A stretch of DNA of 64,000 bases from Haloterrigena sp. KLK7. Lineage in GTDB: Archaea; Halobacteriota; Halobacteria; Halobacteriales; Natrialbaceae. The position numbers and the translations under genes are program-made. Below are positions 8,751 to 18,900 of this stretch, in pieces; within the stretch, counting starts at the first letter, position 1, and the number at the start of each line of letters is the position of its first letter. The notes under the pieces were generated by a model that searched no databases, was not told the DNA's origin, and saw nothing but the letters and a program-made list of their open reading frames with translations. The stretch covers positions 124,001 through 188,000 of the forward strand of contig NZ_CP149787.1 of the NCBI RefSeq assembly GCF_037914945.1, in the 5' to 3' direction.

Positions 8751-9235
8751 GTATTATTCAAACCTCTGTGCCATACCCGCACCGGGGACGTTCGCCCGTT
8801 TCACGGACGGTTACAGCCGTCGGTCGGACGGATACCGTCGAACGGAAACGAGCGGCCGTACACAGCATCTGCTCACGATCTGCGAAACCTCGGTGAATAA
8901 GATTTCCTGTCATCGATCGTCGAGCGATACGCGCCCCGGTGGCGTTCTGGTAGCCGTACCTATTGGCGCCTTCAATTTAAACCTACCGGTCCACTACCCC
9001 CTGAAAACCGTTCGCAGGGGCGCCCTCCTACTGTGATGGACTGTGTCATGGGTCCCGAGAGTACTTATAAATGATACCGGTCGCCGACCGGTCCGCCGAC
9101 CGCGATACCCGTCGGCCGGACACCGTTCACGTCCGGCGGAATCTCGGCTCGGCCGGTGGCCGTCGTCGGCCGTCGGTGGACCGCCGTCTCGTCGGTCGGC
9201 GGCGAACCCGGATCAGTTGACACCGCTGGGTACAG
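8751..9235. other. Long intergenic region with promoter-like boxes
   Basis: No credible gene is visible between the start of the coiled-coil gene and the 3' end of cetZ. The region contains two AT-rich boxes, TTTAAATT on the minus strand near 8974-8981 and TTTATAAG near 9064-9071. Either could drive the coiled-coil gene with a leader of roughly 200-290 nt, or an unrecognised small RNA. A 25-codon minus-strand frame at 8972-9049 is too short to claim. Confidence 0.4.
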
Positions 9236-10375
9236 TCACCGAACCCGACCGAAAACGTCCATCCGAGCGGGTTCCGGGATCGGGGCGTTAGAAGAGGTTC
9301 TCGAGGCGATCGTCGGCGAACTGCTCGGCCGGATCGGTCTGCTCCTCCTCGCGTTCCTGGGCCTTTTTCGCCTCGCGCGCGCGTTCCATGACTCGTCGAT
9401 GCGGTCGGAGCGTTCCGCCCCGCCCAAGAGGACCAGCGCACCGAGCCGGTCGCTGTCCAGCGGGAAGTCCCCGCCCCGAACCTGCATGCTGCCGGTCTCG
9501 TCCTCGAGCCAGTGGCGGGCGCGTTCGACGCCCTTGCGCGGGATCCGGTCGGGTTCGCCGGCGATGACCAGCAGGGCCGAGTCGGCCGTCGTCGCGTCGG
9601 GGAGACTGGTGCCCGTCAGCAGGGCCTGTCGAGAGACGCTCATGGCGGTGTTGACGTTCTCGGCGCTGTCCTCGCTGGCGATCTCGGTCGCGTACCCCAG
9701 CGCGGCGATGCCGCCCGCCCGGAGGGTGTTGATGACCTCGCTCGAGTCGACCACACTTTCGCCGACGCCCTCGACGGCCTCGCCGGAGGCGAACAGGAGG
9801 CCGACGCGCTTGGCGACCCGCTCGTTGATCGTCTCGAAGGCGCCCTCGACGCTCTCGCCCTGTTCGTGCCAGGCGTCGTTGTCGACCAGCAGCGTCGAGT
9901 CGGCCTCGCGGACGATGGTCTTCAGCGACCGGCCCGCGTTGGCCTGGTAGAGCGCGCCCTCGTTTCGCCCCGGGAGGACCCCGAGCGCGTAGACGGGAAC
10001 GTCGTAGATCTGCTGGAGGTGGTGGACGACGACCGGCGCGCCGCCGCTGCCGGTGCCGCCGCCGAGGCCGGCGACGACGAAGATCGCCTCCGCTTTGGAG
10101 GTGACGCGGCCGTCGATCGAGTCCAGCACCTGCTGGATGTCCGCCTGCATGATCTCGGTCCCGAGTTCGTTATCGCCGCCGACGCCGTGGCCGTTGACGC
10201 GGTCGGCGCCGACCAACTGCGTGTCGACGTACTCGAGCGACTGGAGGTCCGGTTCAGCGGAGTTGACGGCCAGCGCGCCCTGGACGGCTCCGAACCCCAT
10301 CTCCGCGTCGAAGCGGGCGAGCCGTTCAGTGACCTTGCCACCGGCCTGACCGACACCGATCAGGGCAACTTTCAT
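9236..10375 (-). CDS. cetZ: CetZ-family tubulin-like GTPase, frameshifted near its 3' end
   Basis: A cytoskeletal GTPase of the tubulin/FtsZ superfamily; CetZ proteins control cell shape and motility in haloarchaea. The nucleotide-binding MKVALIGVGQAGGKV opens the protein and the tubulin signature GLGGGTGSGG is at residues 103-112. The frame is normal to about residue 328 (GGAERSDRIDE), then becomes Arg-rich nonsense. One base missing near 9390-9391 (GAGTCATGG where GAGTTCATGG is expected) explains this: the next frame reads MERAREAKKAQEREEEQ and ends DDRLENLF with a stop at 9288-9290, the usual CetZ tail. The GTPase core is intact, so either the mutation is real and the tail is scrambled, or it is a sequencing error. 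A divergent promoter region separates it from the DUF5791 gene. Confidence 0.88.
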   Translation of the reverse strand: MKVALIGVGQAGGKVTERLARFDAEMGFGAVQGALAVNSAEPDLQSLEYVDTQLVGADRVNGHGVGGDNELGTEIMQADIQQVLDSIDGRVTSKAEAIFVVAGLGGGTGSGGAPVVVHHLQQIYDVPVYALGVLPGRNEGALYQANAGRSLKTIVREADSTLLVDNDAWHEQGESVEGAFETINERVAKRVGLLFASGEAVEGVGESVVDSSEVINTLRAGGIAALGYATEIASEDSAENVNTAMSVSRQALLTGTSLPDATTADSALLVIAGEPDRIPRKGVERARHWLEDETGSMQVRGGDFPLDSDRLGALVLLGGAERSDRIDESWNARARRKRPRNARRSRPIRPSSSPTIASRTSSNAPIPEPARMDVFGRVR

Positions 10376-10528
10376 AGTATCTCATGTAAGTATGCCCAAT
10401 TGAACGTTTCGGCGGACAATTGCAGCGAACGCGATGACTCGAGTCGGCCGCCGACGTGGCGTCGATACCCCGTCACCGAGCCGACAGGGATAATAATACC
10501 TTTCAACGCGATGCCCGTTCTTCCGGGC

Positions 10529-10954
10529 ATGTTCTACGAACAACGGATGACCGTCCCGGACTCGCCCGCCGACCTCCGCGCCGAGTACGAGGACGACCTC
10601 CGGGCGGTCGTCAACCAGCACGGCGTCGACGCCGTCGCCGACGAGACCGACGTCGACCGCGAGAGCGCCGAGGCCTTGCTCGAGGGCGACTCGCCCGCCC
10701 TTACGCTTCCCGAAGCGGCCCAGATACAGGCGCTCGAGGACGGCGAACCCGAGCCCGACGAGATGGTCGAAATCGCCTGTGAGCACCTCCTGCTCGGAAT
10801 GACCACCGCCGTTCTCGACGTCGACGCCGTCGAGAGCGAGCTCGGAATCGATATGGACGCAAAGGAGATCCAGCAGAAGATCGAACGCCGCGCGCCGATG
10901 TCACTCGAGGAGTTCGTCCACATCCAGTACGTGATCGCCGACGGCGCGCCCTGA
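10529..10954 (+). CDS. DUF5791 family haloarchaeal protein
   Basis: 141 residues, acidic, soluble. It begins MFYEQRMTVPDSPADLRAEY and ends VHIQYVIADGAP. A helical middle (DRESAEALLEGDSPALTLPEAAQIQAL) looks like a small helix-turn-helix-type fold that treats a residue run as a yes/no lookup, but no DNA-binding claim can be made. I chose the ATG at 10529, which gives the usual family terminus; an in-frame ATG at 10511 would add six residues. Function unknown. It is divergent from cetZ. Confidence 0.7.
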   Translation: MFYEQRMTVPDSPADLRAEYEDDLRAVVNQHGVDAVADETDVDRESAEALLEGDSPALTLPEAAQIQALEDGEPEPDEMVEIACEHLLLGMTTAVLDVDAVESELGIDMDAKEIQQKIERRAPMSLEEFVHIQYVIADGAP

Positions 10955-11030
10955 CGGCGTCGTCAGTACTCCCGCCAGTCGACGACGTCGAATCGGGCGA
11001 GGGGACTCGAAGCGTCTCCTCGAGCAGTGA

Positions 11031-11038
11031 TACTATAG
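11031..11038 (+). promoter_or_regulatory. TATA box of the epimerase gene
   Basis: TACTATAG is centred about 26 nt before the ATG at 11061, which fits a leaderless or nearly leaderless transcript and supports that start. Confidence 0.5.
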
Positions 11039-11060
11039 TCGTTCGTCCACGAGTCGAGGT

Positions 11061-11963
11061 ATGAACGTCGCAATTCTGGGCTGTGGCCACGTCGGCCTCG
11101 AGTTGGGCCGTCAACTGACCGATCGCGGCCACGAGGCCATCGGGGTACGCCGATCGGACGAGGGCATCGCGGCGATCGAAGACGCCGGCTTCGCGGCCGT
11201 GCAGGCGGACGTCACCGACGACGCGGACCTCGAGGCCGTCCCGGACGTCGACGCCGTCGTCTTCGCGGCCAGCAGCGGCGGGCGCGGGGCCGAGGCCGCA
11301 CGCGAGGTCTACGTCGAGGGGCTCCGGACGGCCGTCGAGCACTTCGACGAGCGCGAGGCCTCGCCGGAGCGACTGGTCTACACCTCCTCGACGGGCGTCC
11401 ACGGCGACCACGACGGCGACTGGGTCGACGAGGAGACGCCGATCGAACCCACCACCGAGAAGACCGAGGTGCTGGCCGAGGCCGAACGGATCGCTCGCGA
11501 GTTACCCCCCGAGCACGGCTTCGAGGGCACCGTCGCGCGCTACGCCGGTCTCTACGGCCCCGGCCGCTACCGCCTCGAGCGCTACCTCGAGGGGCCCGTC
11601 ACGGAGGGCTACCTGAACATGGTTCACCGCGACGACGCCGCGGGGGCCGTCCGCTACCTGCTCGCGGAGGACCTCGCGCGCGGCGAGGTCGTCCAGGTGG
11701 TCGACGACGAACCGGCCCACAAGTGGGAGTTCGCGGACTGGCTGGCGGAGCGATGCGGCGTCGAGGAGCCACCGAAGCAGACGAAAGCCGACCGACTGGC
11801 GGACGACGACATCTCCGAGGCCGGCAAGCGGCGCATCCTGACGAGCAAGCGCTGTGCCAACGAGAAACTGCGCGAACTCGGCTACGAGTTCGCGTATCCG
11901 ACCTACCGCGAGGGGTATCGGGACGCCATCGAAGCCTACCGAAACGGCGAGACCGGAATCTGA
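11061..11963 (+). CDS. NAD(P)-dependent epimerase/dehydratase-like SDR protein
   Basis: 300 residues of the extended/atypical SDR group. The Rossmann motif MNVAILGCGHVGLELGRQL is at the N-terminus; the variant GCGHVG lacks the classical TGxxGxxG, as in YeeZ-like proteins. YTSSTGVHGDHDGDWVDE (about 109-126) resembles the SDR active-site region, but the Tyr-x3-Lys pair is not obvious. The C-terminal part (LTSKRCANEKLRELGYEFAYP) matches epimerase family tails. The substrate is unknown. It stands alone, 180 bp ahead of the DHH gene. Confidence 0.8.
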   Translation: MNVAILGCGHVGLELGRQLTDRGHEAIGVRRSDEGIAAIEDAGFAAVQADVTDDADLEAVPDVDAVVFAASSGGRGAEAAREVYVEGLRTAVEHFDEREASPERLVYTSSTGVHGDHDGDWVDEETPIEPTTEKTEVLAEAERIARELPPEHGFEGTVARYAGLYGPGRYRLERYLEGPVTEGYLNMVHRDDAAGAVRYLLAEDLARGEVVQVVDDEPAHKWEFADWLAERCGVEEPPKQTKADRLADDDISEAGKRRILTSKRCANEKLRELGYEFAYPTYREGYRDAIEAYRNGETGI

Positions 11964-12145
11964 GCGGTCCGAGGGCGGTCGGACTGCCGCTTGCGAGACG
12001 CGAAGAGCGCTGCGCGAGTGCCCCCGATCGAGGGCGGTCCGACCGGGAACCGGACGGCAGGGACCGACCGAGAACTTGCGTCGAGACCGACCGATTCGGT
12101 CACTCGAGGGGGAAATTTCTTGTCGATTCGATTTAATGGTGACGT

Positions 12146-13330
12146 ATGATCGTTCGGAACGGCTCGACCAGCGGCGCGTTCCGCCAGTCGGGCGCGGCGC
12201 TGGTCGGGCCGGTCCGCGAGTTCCTCGAGTCCCTCGAGCCGTTGATGCTCTCCCTGTTCGTGGTGGCGACCGTCGCGGTCGTCGTCGGCGGCTGGTGGGT
12301 CGTCCGCTGGTTCCGGCGGCCGCCGGGCGTTCGCTTCCAGCGCCTGCTGGAGGAGTACGACCACGTCGCGGTGGTGATGCACCCGAACCCGGACCCCGAC
12401 GCCATGTCCTGTGCGATGGGGGTCGCCCGGATCGCCGAGAGCGTCGGTACCGAGGCGACGCTGCAGTACGCCGGCGAGATTCGCCACCAGGAGAACCGCG
12501 CGTTCCGGACCGTCCTCGATCTGGACCTCGAGGCCATCGAGTCGAGTTCGCAACTGGCCGCCGACGCGGTGGTCCTCGTCGACCACAACACGCCCCGCGG
12601 GTTCGCGGGCTCTCAGACCGTCGAACCGATCGCGGTCATCGACCACCATCCCGGCAACGGCGCGGGAACGGAGTTCACCGACGTCCGGACGGAGTACGGC
12701 GCCGCCTCGACTATCCTCGTGGAGTATCTGGACGAACTCGGCGCGTCGATGACCGGCGACGGGGACGGCCTCGCGGTCTCGGCGGAACTGGCGACCGGAC
12801 TGCTCTACGGGATCCAGTCGGACACGAAGCACCTGACCAACGGCTGTTCGCGGGCGGAGTTCGACGCCTGCGCCGCGCTGTTCGACGCGGTCGACGAGGA
12901 CCTGCTCGATCGGGTCGCCAACCCGCAGGTCAGCGACGACGTCCTACAGGTCAAGGCGACGGCGATCACCGAGAAACGCGTCGAGGGCCCCTTCGCCGTC
13001 TGTGACGTCGGCGAGATCTCGAACGTCGACGCGATCCCGCAGGCCGCGGACGAACTGATGCACCTCGAGGGGGTGACGGCCGTCGTCGTCTACGGCGAGT
13101 ACGACGGGACGATCCACCTCTCGGGGCGCTCCCGGGACGACCGGGTCCACATGGGCGAGACGCTCCGCCACGCCATCAGCGACATTCCGATGGCGAACGC
13201 GGGCGGCCACGCCCGGATGGGCGGCGGGCAGGTCTCGGTCGACCACATGAACGGGATCGGGCCCTCCGACGGCATCTCGAGGGACGAGTTCGAGAATCGG
13301 CTCTTCGCGGCGATGTCCGGTGAACGGTAA
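12146..13330 (+). CDS. Membrane-anchored DHH/DHHA1 family phosphoesterase (NrnA-like)
   Basis: 394 residues. One membrane helix at about 34-54 anchors a cytoplasmic DHH domain with HPNPDPDA (79-86), VDHN (145-148) and the eponymous IDHHPG (165-170), residues that bind two manganese ions. The C-terminal DHHA1 domain carries GGHARMGGGQVS near residue 358. Relatives hydrolyse short oligoribonucleotides (nanoRNA), pAp or cyclic dinucleotides; the membrane anchor is reminiscent of GdpP but there is no PAS or GGDEF domain. An AT-rich AAATTTCTTG about 30 nt upstream of the ATG fits leaderless transcription. Confidence 0.85.
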   Translation: MIVRNGSTSGAFRQSGAALVGPVREFLESLEPLMLSLFVVATVAVVVGGWWVVRWFRRPPGVRFQRLLEEYDHVAVVMHPNPDPDAMSCAMGVARIAESVGTEATLQYAGEIRHQENRAFRTVLDLDLEAIESSSQLAADAVVLVDHNTPRGFAGSQTVEPIAVIDHHPGNGAGTEFTDVRTEYGAASTILVEYLDELGASMTGDGDGLAVSAELATGLLYGIQSDTKHLTNGCSRAEFDACAALFDAVDEDLLDRVANPQVSDDVLQVKATAITEKRVEGPFAVCDVGEISNVDAIPQAADELMHLEGVTAVVVYGEYDGTIHLSGRSRDDRVHMGETLRHAISDIPMANAGGHARMGGGQVSVDHMNGIGPSDGISRDEFENRLFAAMSGER

Positions 13331-13580
13331 CGAGCGACCGATATCGTGTTCGCTGCCACTCGAGTTACTGCCCGCTCGAAGAAACGGGCTGAGAACGCTG
13401 CTAACACCGGCAACAGGGATCGCCACACCCACCCCAGCCGATTCGTTCGCTACGCTCACGAAGACCTCGCGCAATGTCGTCGATCGATCCTCACTGGCGT
13501 TCGGGTACGATCGACGGCGCACGCCACAGCGAGGCGAGATCCTCAGCCGGAGCGACGACGCGTACGCCGCTCGAGTCGTC

Positions 13581-14921
13581 TCACTCGGCGGCGGTTACGT
13601 CGGTCCCCTCGCTCGCCTCGAGGACGATTTCGCGAGCGTCCTCGAACAGCTCGTCGGCGCGGTCGTCGTCGCGGGCTTCGGCGGTGATGCGGACGACGGG
13701 TTCGGTGCCGCTGGGGCGGACGAGCGTCCAGCCGTCGCCGTGGTCGATGCGGACGCCGTCCAAGGCGTCAATTTCGTCGTAGCGCTCGCGGACCGTCGCC
13801 TCGACGGTCTCCATCACCCGTTCCTTGTCGTCGACCTCGATCGACGTCCGGCGGATCGGATACGTCTCGAGATCGTCGACCAGACCGGCGAGCGAGCCGT
13901 CCGCGGCGGCCATCGCCGCGAGTTTGGCGGCCGCCAGCGGGCCGTCGGGACAGAGCGTCTCGTCGGGCCAGATCCACGCGCCACTGGGTTCGCCGCCGAA
14001 GACGACGTCGGGCTCGGTCGCCCGCTCGGCGACGTAGACGTCCCCGACGGCGGTTCGAGTCACCGAGGCGCCGGCGTCCGCGAGCGCATCGTCGACGGCG
14101 AGGCTCGTGTCCACCGGCGCGGCGACCCGGTCGCCGCTGCCGACCGCCTCGCGGGCGAACAGCGCGAGCAGGAGGTCCTTCGGGACGAACCGGCCCCGCT
14201 CGTCGACGGCCACCATCCGATCGCCGTCGCCGTCGTGGGCGATCCCCAGATCCGCGTCGGTCGCGCCGACGAGTTCCTGGAGGTCCCCGAGGGTCTCCTC
14301 GTTGGGCTCGCTGGGCCGACCCGGGAAGCGACCGTCCTGCTGGGCGTTGAGGGTGCGGACCGACGCGCCTAACTCGAGGAGGGCGTCCGCGGTCACGCTC
14401 CCGGCGCCGTTGCCGACGTCGACGACGACGTCCAAGCCGTCGAGGTCGTCGACGCGGTCCGCGATCGCCTCGACGTGGCGCTCGAGCAGTCCCGTGTGCT
14501 GCGCGCGCGTCCCGAGCCCGTCCCAGGCCGCGAGGTCGTACCGGTCGGTCTCGACGCGGCTCGCGATGGTCTCACGGCGCTCGGCGTCGAACGCCTGGCC
14601 GGAGGGCGACCAGAGTTTGATCCCGTTGTCCGTGGCCGGATTGTGCGAGGCCGTGATCACGACGCCCGCGTCGGCCTCGAGCCAGTCGACGCCGCGGGCG
14701 ACCGTCGGCGTCGGCGCGACGCCCACCTCGATGACGTCGCCGCCGCACTCGCGAATGCCGGCGGTCAGCGCGTCGACCAGAACCGCCCCGCTCTCGCGGA
14801 CGTCGCGGCCGACGACGACGCGTTCGTACCCCTCGGTGGCGAGCGCACGGCCGACGGACAGCGCCAGATCGGCCGTCACCTCGTCGCCCACCGCGCCCCT
14901 GATACCGCTCGTTCCGAACAT
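13581..14921 (-). CDS. glmM: Phosphoglucosamine mutase/phosphomannomutase (alpha-D-phosphohexomutase)
   Basis: 446 residues. It interconverts hexose-6-phosphate and hexose-1-phosphate, most likely glucosamine phosphates for cell-surface sugar nucleotide synthesis. MFGTSGIRGAVGDEV opens the protein, the phosphoserine loop is ITASHNPATDNG (Ser92), the magnesium loop is DGDGDR (230-235), the sugar-specificity loop is GGEPSGAW, and the phosphate-binding RPSGTEPVVRI lies near the C-terminus. The ATG at 14921 is preferred over 14936 because MFGTSG is the family terminus and a TATA box lies 26 nt upstream of it. Whether Man or GlcN is the substrate is not decided by sequence. Confidence 0.9.
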   Translation of the reverse strand: MFGTSGIRGAVGDEVTADLALSVGRALATEGYERVVVGRDVRESGAVLVDALTAGIRECGGDVIEVGVAPTPTVARGVDWLEADAGVVITASHNPATDNGIKLWSPSGQAFDAERRETIASRVETDRYDLAAWDGLGTRAQHTGLLERHVEAIADRVDDLDGLDVVVDVGNGAGSVTADALLELGASVRTLNAQQDGRFPGRPSEPNEETLGDLQELVGATDADLGIAHDGDGDRMVAVDERGRFVPKDLLLALFAREAVGSGDRVAAPVDTSLAVDDALADAGASVTRTAVGDVYVAERATEPDVVFGGEPSGAWIWPDETLCPDGPLAAAKLAAMAAADGSLAGLVDDLETYPIRRTSIEVDDKERVMETVEATVRERYDEIDALDGVRIDHGDGWTLVRPSGTEPVVRITAEARDDDRADELFEDAREIVLEASEGTDVTAAE

Positions 14922-14943
14922 GCTCGAGGGTAGCACAACCGAC

Positions 14944-14951
14944 TATATAAA
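14944..14951 (-). promoter_or_regulatory. TATA box of the glmM-type gene
   Basis: The minus strand reads TTTATATA, centred about 26 nt upstream of the ATG at 14921. This supports a leaderless transcript starting at MFGTSG. Confidence 0.6.
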
Positions 14952-15095
14952 GCCCGGAATCCCGTCCGCCCGTGTGAGAGAAGGTGTATCGAGATCCCGC
15001 GAGTCGCGGAAAACCGCCGGCCGTGACGCCGCCTGCGACGGCCGGGGAACGGAACGGGTGGCTTAAGTCGCTCGGCCGACGTATCCCGGACAACG

Positions 15096-15404
15096 ATGGA
15101 ATTTTGTGACGAATGCGGTTCGATGATGAAGGCCGACGACGGTCTCTGGAAGTGCGGGAGCTGTGGCTACACGGAGCCGAAAGGCGACGCCGACCAGTAC
15201 GTCGTGACCGACAGCCAGGAGGCCAGCGAGATCATCGAGTCCTCCGGCGAGACCTCGCTGCCCGAGACCGACGCCCACTGTCCCGAGTGCGGCAACGACC
15301 GCGCTCACTGGTACATGCAACAGATCCGCTCGGCCGACGAGTCCGAGACGCGCTTCTTCATCTGTACCGAGTGCGAGCACAAGTGGCGAGAAGACGATAA
15401 CTGA
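15096..15404 (+). CDS. tfs: Transcription factor S (TFS), transcript-cleavage factor
   Basis: 102 residues, the archaeal counterpart of TFIIS and Rpb9/RpoM. An N-terminal zinc ribbon (CDECGSMMKADDGLWKCGSC) is followed by a linker and a C-terminal zinc ribbon, CPECGNDRAHW to ICTECEHKW. The acidic tip residues Asp-Glu in RSADESETRFF reach the RNA polymerase active site and stimulate cleavage of backtracked RNA. All eight zinc-ligand cysteines are present. It sits between glmM (divergent) and the smc cluster (downstream, same strand). Confidence 0.95.
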   Translation: MEFCDECGSMMKADDGLWKCGSCGYTEPKGDADQYVVTDSQEASEIIESSGETSLPETDAHCPECGNDRAHWYMQQIRSADESETRFFICTECEHKWREDDN

Positions 15405-15509
15405 GCGTCGCTGAGCGCCGCCGCCCGTCCCGGCGTCGCCCCTCGTTTCGCGGCCCGACGTTCGCGAGCGACCGAAAGTTGCCAGAAGAGTTAGTATTGT
15501 CTGACGTAC

Positions 15510-15516
15510 GTTTATG
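15510..15516 (+). promoter_or_regulatory. TATA-like box ahead of the coiled-coil/smc/scpA operon
   Basis: GTTTATG is centred about 28 nt before the ATG at 15541, consistent with a leaderless transcript and with choosing that start over 15514. Confidence 0.45.
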
Positions 15517-15540
15517 TGGCCAGACAGACCGCTAGAGGGT

Positions 15541-15867
15541 ATGCCGAATAACCGCGTCGAAGAGCTCGAATCGACGGTTGCGGAACTCGAGTCGACGGTA
15601 GAGGGGCTGACGGATGAACTCATCGAGGCCAAGGAGCGCATTCGCGTTCTCGAGGCCGAACTCGACGCGGAGACGCCGACTCGCGTTCCCGATCGGCGCG
15701 TCTCCGAGGCCGAGGGCGAAGCGGACGTCGACGTGACCGCGGAGGCCGAACCGGACGAGGTCGCCGAGGCCGCGGCCGACGCCGACGCTGACGCCGACGC
15801 GGACGAGGAGACGTCGACGACCGACGAAGCGGAAGACTCAGGTAGCGACGATATTATTGTCGCATAA
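15541..15867 (+). CDS. Short coiled-coil protein (DUF7518-like) upstream of smc
   Basis: 108 residues. Two tandem heptad-like repeats (VEELESTVAELESTVEGL) form a coiled coil over residues 4-45, followed by a disordered acidic tail with an Ala-Asp run (ADADADADADEE). It ends 83 bp before smc on the same strand, so co-expression with SMC-ScpA is likely, but a role in chromosome organisation is only inferred from position. Confidence 0.7.
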   Translation: MPNNRVEELESTVAELESTVEGLTDELIEAKERIRVLEAELDAETPTRVPDRRVSEAEGEADVDVTAEAEPDEVAEAAADADADADADEETSTTDEAEDSGSDDIIVA

Positions 15868-15950
15868 CCGCGTGGTACCGGTTCGGTCGCGGCGATATCG
15901 CGATCACATCGGCCACGATTCCCCGCACGGATGGAGGGCGCGCTAAGAGA

Positions 15951-18900
15951 ATGTATATCAAGGCACTCGTTCTGGACAATTTCAAGAGCTTCGGCCGCAA
16001 GACGAAAATTCCGTTCTACGAGGACTTCACGGTTATCACGGGCCCGAACGGCTCGGGCAAGTCGAACATCATCGACGCCGTCCTCTTCGCGCTCGGACTG
16101 GCCCGCACCCGCGGGATCCGCGCCGAGAAGCTGACCGATCTCATCTACAACCCCGGTCACGAGGACGGCGACGCGTCGGGCGGCCCCCGCGAGGCGACCG
16201 TCGAGGTCATACTGGACAACGCCGACGAGACGCTGACCCGGTCGCAGGTCGTCAACGCCGCCGGCAGCGAGGACGTCGGCGACGTCGACGAGATCCGCAT
16301 CCGCCGGCGCGTCAAGGAGACCGAGGACAACTACTACTCCTACTACTACCTGAACGATCGCTCGGTCAACCTCTCGGACATTCAGGACCTCCTCGCGCAG
16401 GCGGGCGTCACGCCGGAGGGGTACAACGTCGTCATGCAGGGCGACGTCACCGAGATCATCAACATGACGCCCCACGCCCGCCGGGAGATCATCGACGAGA
16501 TCGCCGGCGTCGCCGAGTTCGACGCGAAGAAGGAGGACGCCTTCGAGGAACTCGAGGTCGTCGAGGAACGCATCGACGAGGCCAAGTTGCGGATCGAGGA
16601 GAAGCGCGACCGGCTCGACCAGCTCGCCGACGAGCGTCGGCAGGCCATGCGCTACCGCCGCCTGCGCCGCGAGAAGGAGGAGTACGAGGGCTACAAGAAG
16701 GCCAGCGAACTCGAGGAGAAACGCGACGAGCTCGCCGACGCCGAGGCGACGGCCGACGAGTTGGCGGACGAACTCGAGGAACTCCAGCGCGAACTCGACG
16801 AGCGACAGGGGACGGTCGTCCGCCTCCAGGAGGACCTGGAGGACCTGAACGCCGAAATCGAGCGCAAGGGCGAGGACGAACAGCTCCGAATCAAGAGCGA
16901 GATCGAGGAGATCAAGGGCGAGATCTCCCGCTTCGAGGACAAGATCGAGGCCAGCGAGGCCGCCATCGAGGAGGCCGAGTCGAACCGCCGCGAGGCGTTC
17001 GTCGAGATCGACCGCAAGCAAGAGCAGATCGACGACCTCGAGGACGAGATGCGCGAGCACAAACTCGAGAAGGCCTCCCTCAAGAGCGAAATCCAGGAAC
17101 GAGAGGCCGAGCGCGACGAACTCGAGGCCGAGATCGAGGCCGTCGACACCGAGTTCGACGAGCTGAAAGCCGAACTCGCCGAGCGCAAGGCGGACCTCGA
17201 GGAGGCGAAAACCGAGAAGAACGACCTCCAGCGCGAGCAGGACCGCCTGTTAGACGAGGCCCGACGGCGCTCCAACGAGATCGACGAGAAGGAGGCCGCC
17301 ATCGAGGACAAGCGCGAGGAGATTCCCGAGATCGAGAGCCAGCGAAGCGACCTCGAGCGGGAACTCGAGAAGGCGGAGAAGAACCGCGAGAACATCGCGG
17401 GCGTCGTCGACGACCTCAAAAGCGAGAAGCGCCGCATCCAGTCCGACATCGACGAACTGGACGACGAGATTCAGGCCAAACAACAGGAGTACGCCGAACT
17501 CGAGGCCAACGCGGGCGAGAGCGGCGACACCTCCTTCGGCCGCGCGGTGACGACGATCCTCAACGCGGGGATCAACGGCGTCCACGGGGCCGTCGCCCAG
17601 CTGGGATCAGTGCCGGGCGAGTACGCCGTCGCCTGCGAGACGGCGGCGGGCGGTCGGCTCGCGAACGTGGTCGTCGACGACGACGTCGTCGGCCAGCAGT
17701 GTATCGACCACCTCAAATCTCGGAACGCGGGCCGGGCGACGTTCCTCCCGCTGACGGACATGAGCCAACGTCGACTGCCGTCGGCCCCGAGCGATCCGGG
17801 CGTCGTCGACTTCGCGTACAACCTCGTCGACTTCGACGACCAGTTCGCCGGCGTCTTCTCGTACGTGCTCGGTGACACGCTCGTCGTCGAGGACCTGGAG
17901 ACCGCCCGCTCGTACATGGGCGACTACCGGATGGTCACCCTCGACGGCGACCTGGTCGAGAAGAGCGGCGCGATGACCGGCGGTTCCGGCAGCGGCTCCC
18001 GGTATTCCTTTACCGGCGGCGGCGAGGGCCAACTCGAGCGCGTCGCCAAGCAGATCACCGAACTTCAGGAGGAACGCGAGTCCCTGCGCGAGGACCTGCG
18101 CGGCGTCGAGGAGCGGCTGGACGACGCCCGCGACCGCAAGACCGACGCGACCGACGAGGTGCGGTCGATCGAGAACCGACGCGAGAACCTCGAGGAGCGA
18201 CGCGAGTCCATCGAGGCCGAGATCGAGGCCCTCGAGGACGACCTCGACGAACTCGAGGACGAACGCGAGTCCGTCGACGAGCGGATGACCGAGATCTCCG
18301 GAGAAATCGAGGCGAAGACCGCCGCCGTCGAGGAGATCGAGACCGACATCGAGGAACTCGAGACGGAACTCGAGGACTCGAAGATTCCCGAACTCACCGC
18401 CCAGATCGAGGAACTCGAGGCCGAGATCGACGACCGCGAGGACCAGATCGCCGAGCTCGACAACACGCTCAACGAGCTGAGCTTAGAGAAGGAGTACGCC
18501 GAGGACGCCATCGAGGACCGTCACGACGAGATCGAGGCGGCCCAGAACCGGAAAGCCGAACACGAGGAGCAGATCGAGGAGTTCGAGGCGGAAATCGAGG
18601 CCAAGGAGGCGAAACTCGAGGAGAAACGCGAGGCCGTCGCGGAGTTAGAGGAAGAGCTCACCGAACTGAAGGAAGACCGCAGCGAGCTCAAGGACGAACT
18701 CAGCGACGCGCGGGCGGAACGCGACCAGCAACAGGATCGGGTCAACGCCGTCGAGAGCAAACTCGAGGACACCCGCAGCACGGTCAGCGACCTCGAGTGG
18801 GAGATCGAGAGCCTCGAGTCGGAGGTCGGCGACTACGACCCCGAGGACGTCCCCGACCACGACACCGTCCTCGAGATGATCGACCTCCTGCAGGCGGACA

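Noticed and set aside
8972-9049. A 25-codon minus-strand frame downstream of a TATA-like box
   Set aside because: Too short, and the predicted transcription start would fall inside or after its ATG.
15063-17060. A 665-codon minus-strand frame opposite smc
   Set aside because: It is the mirror of the Glu/Leu-rich coiled-coil codons in GC-rich DNA; smc is full length with all motifs.
16600-18800. Apparent short repeats (GAACTCGAG and variants) inside smc
   Set aside because: They are recurring Glu-Leu-Glu codons of the coiled coil with biased codon use, not DNA repeats or CRISPR.
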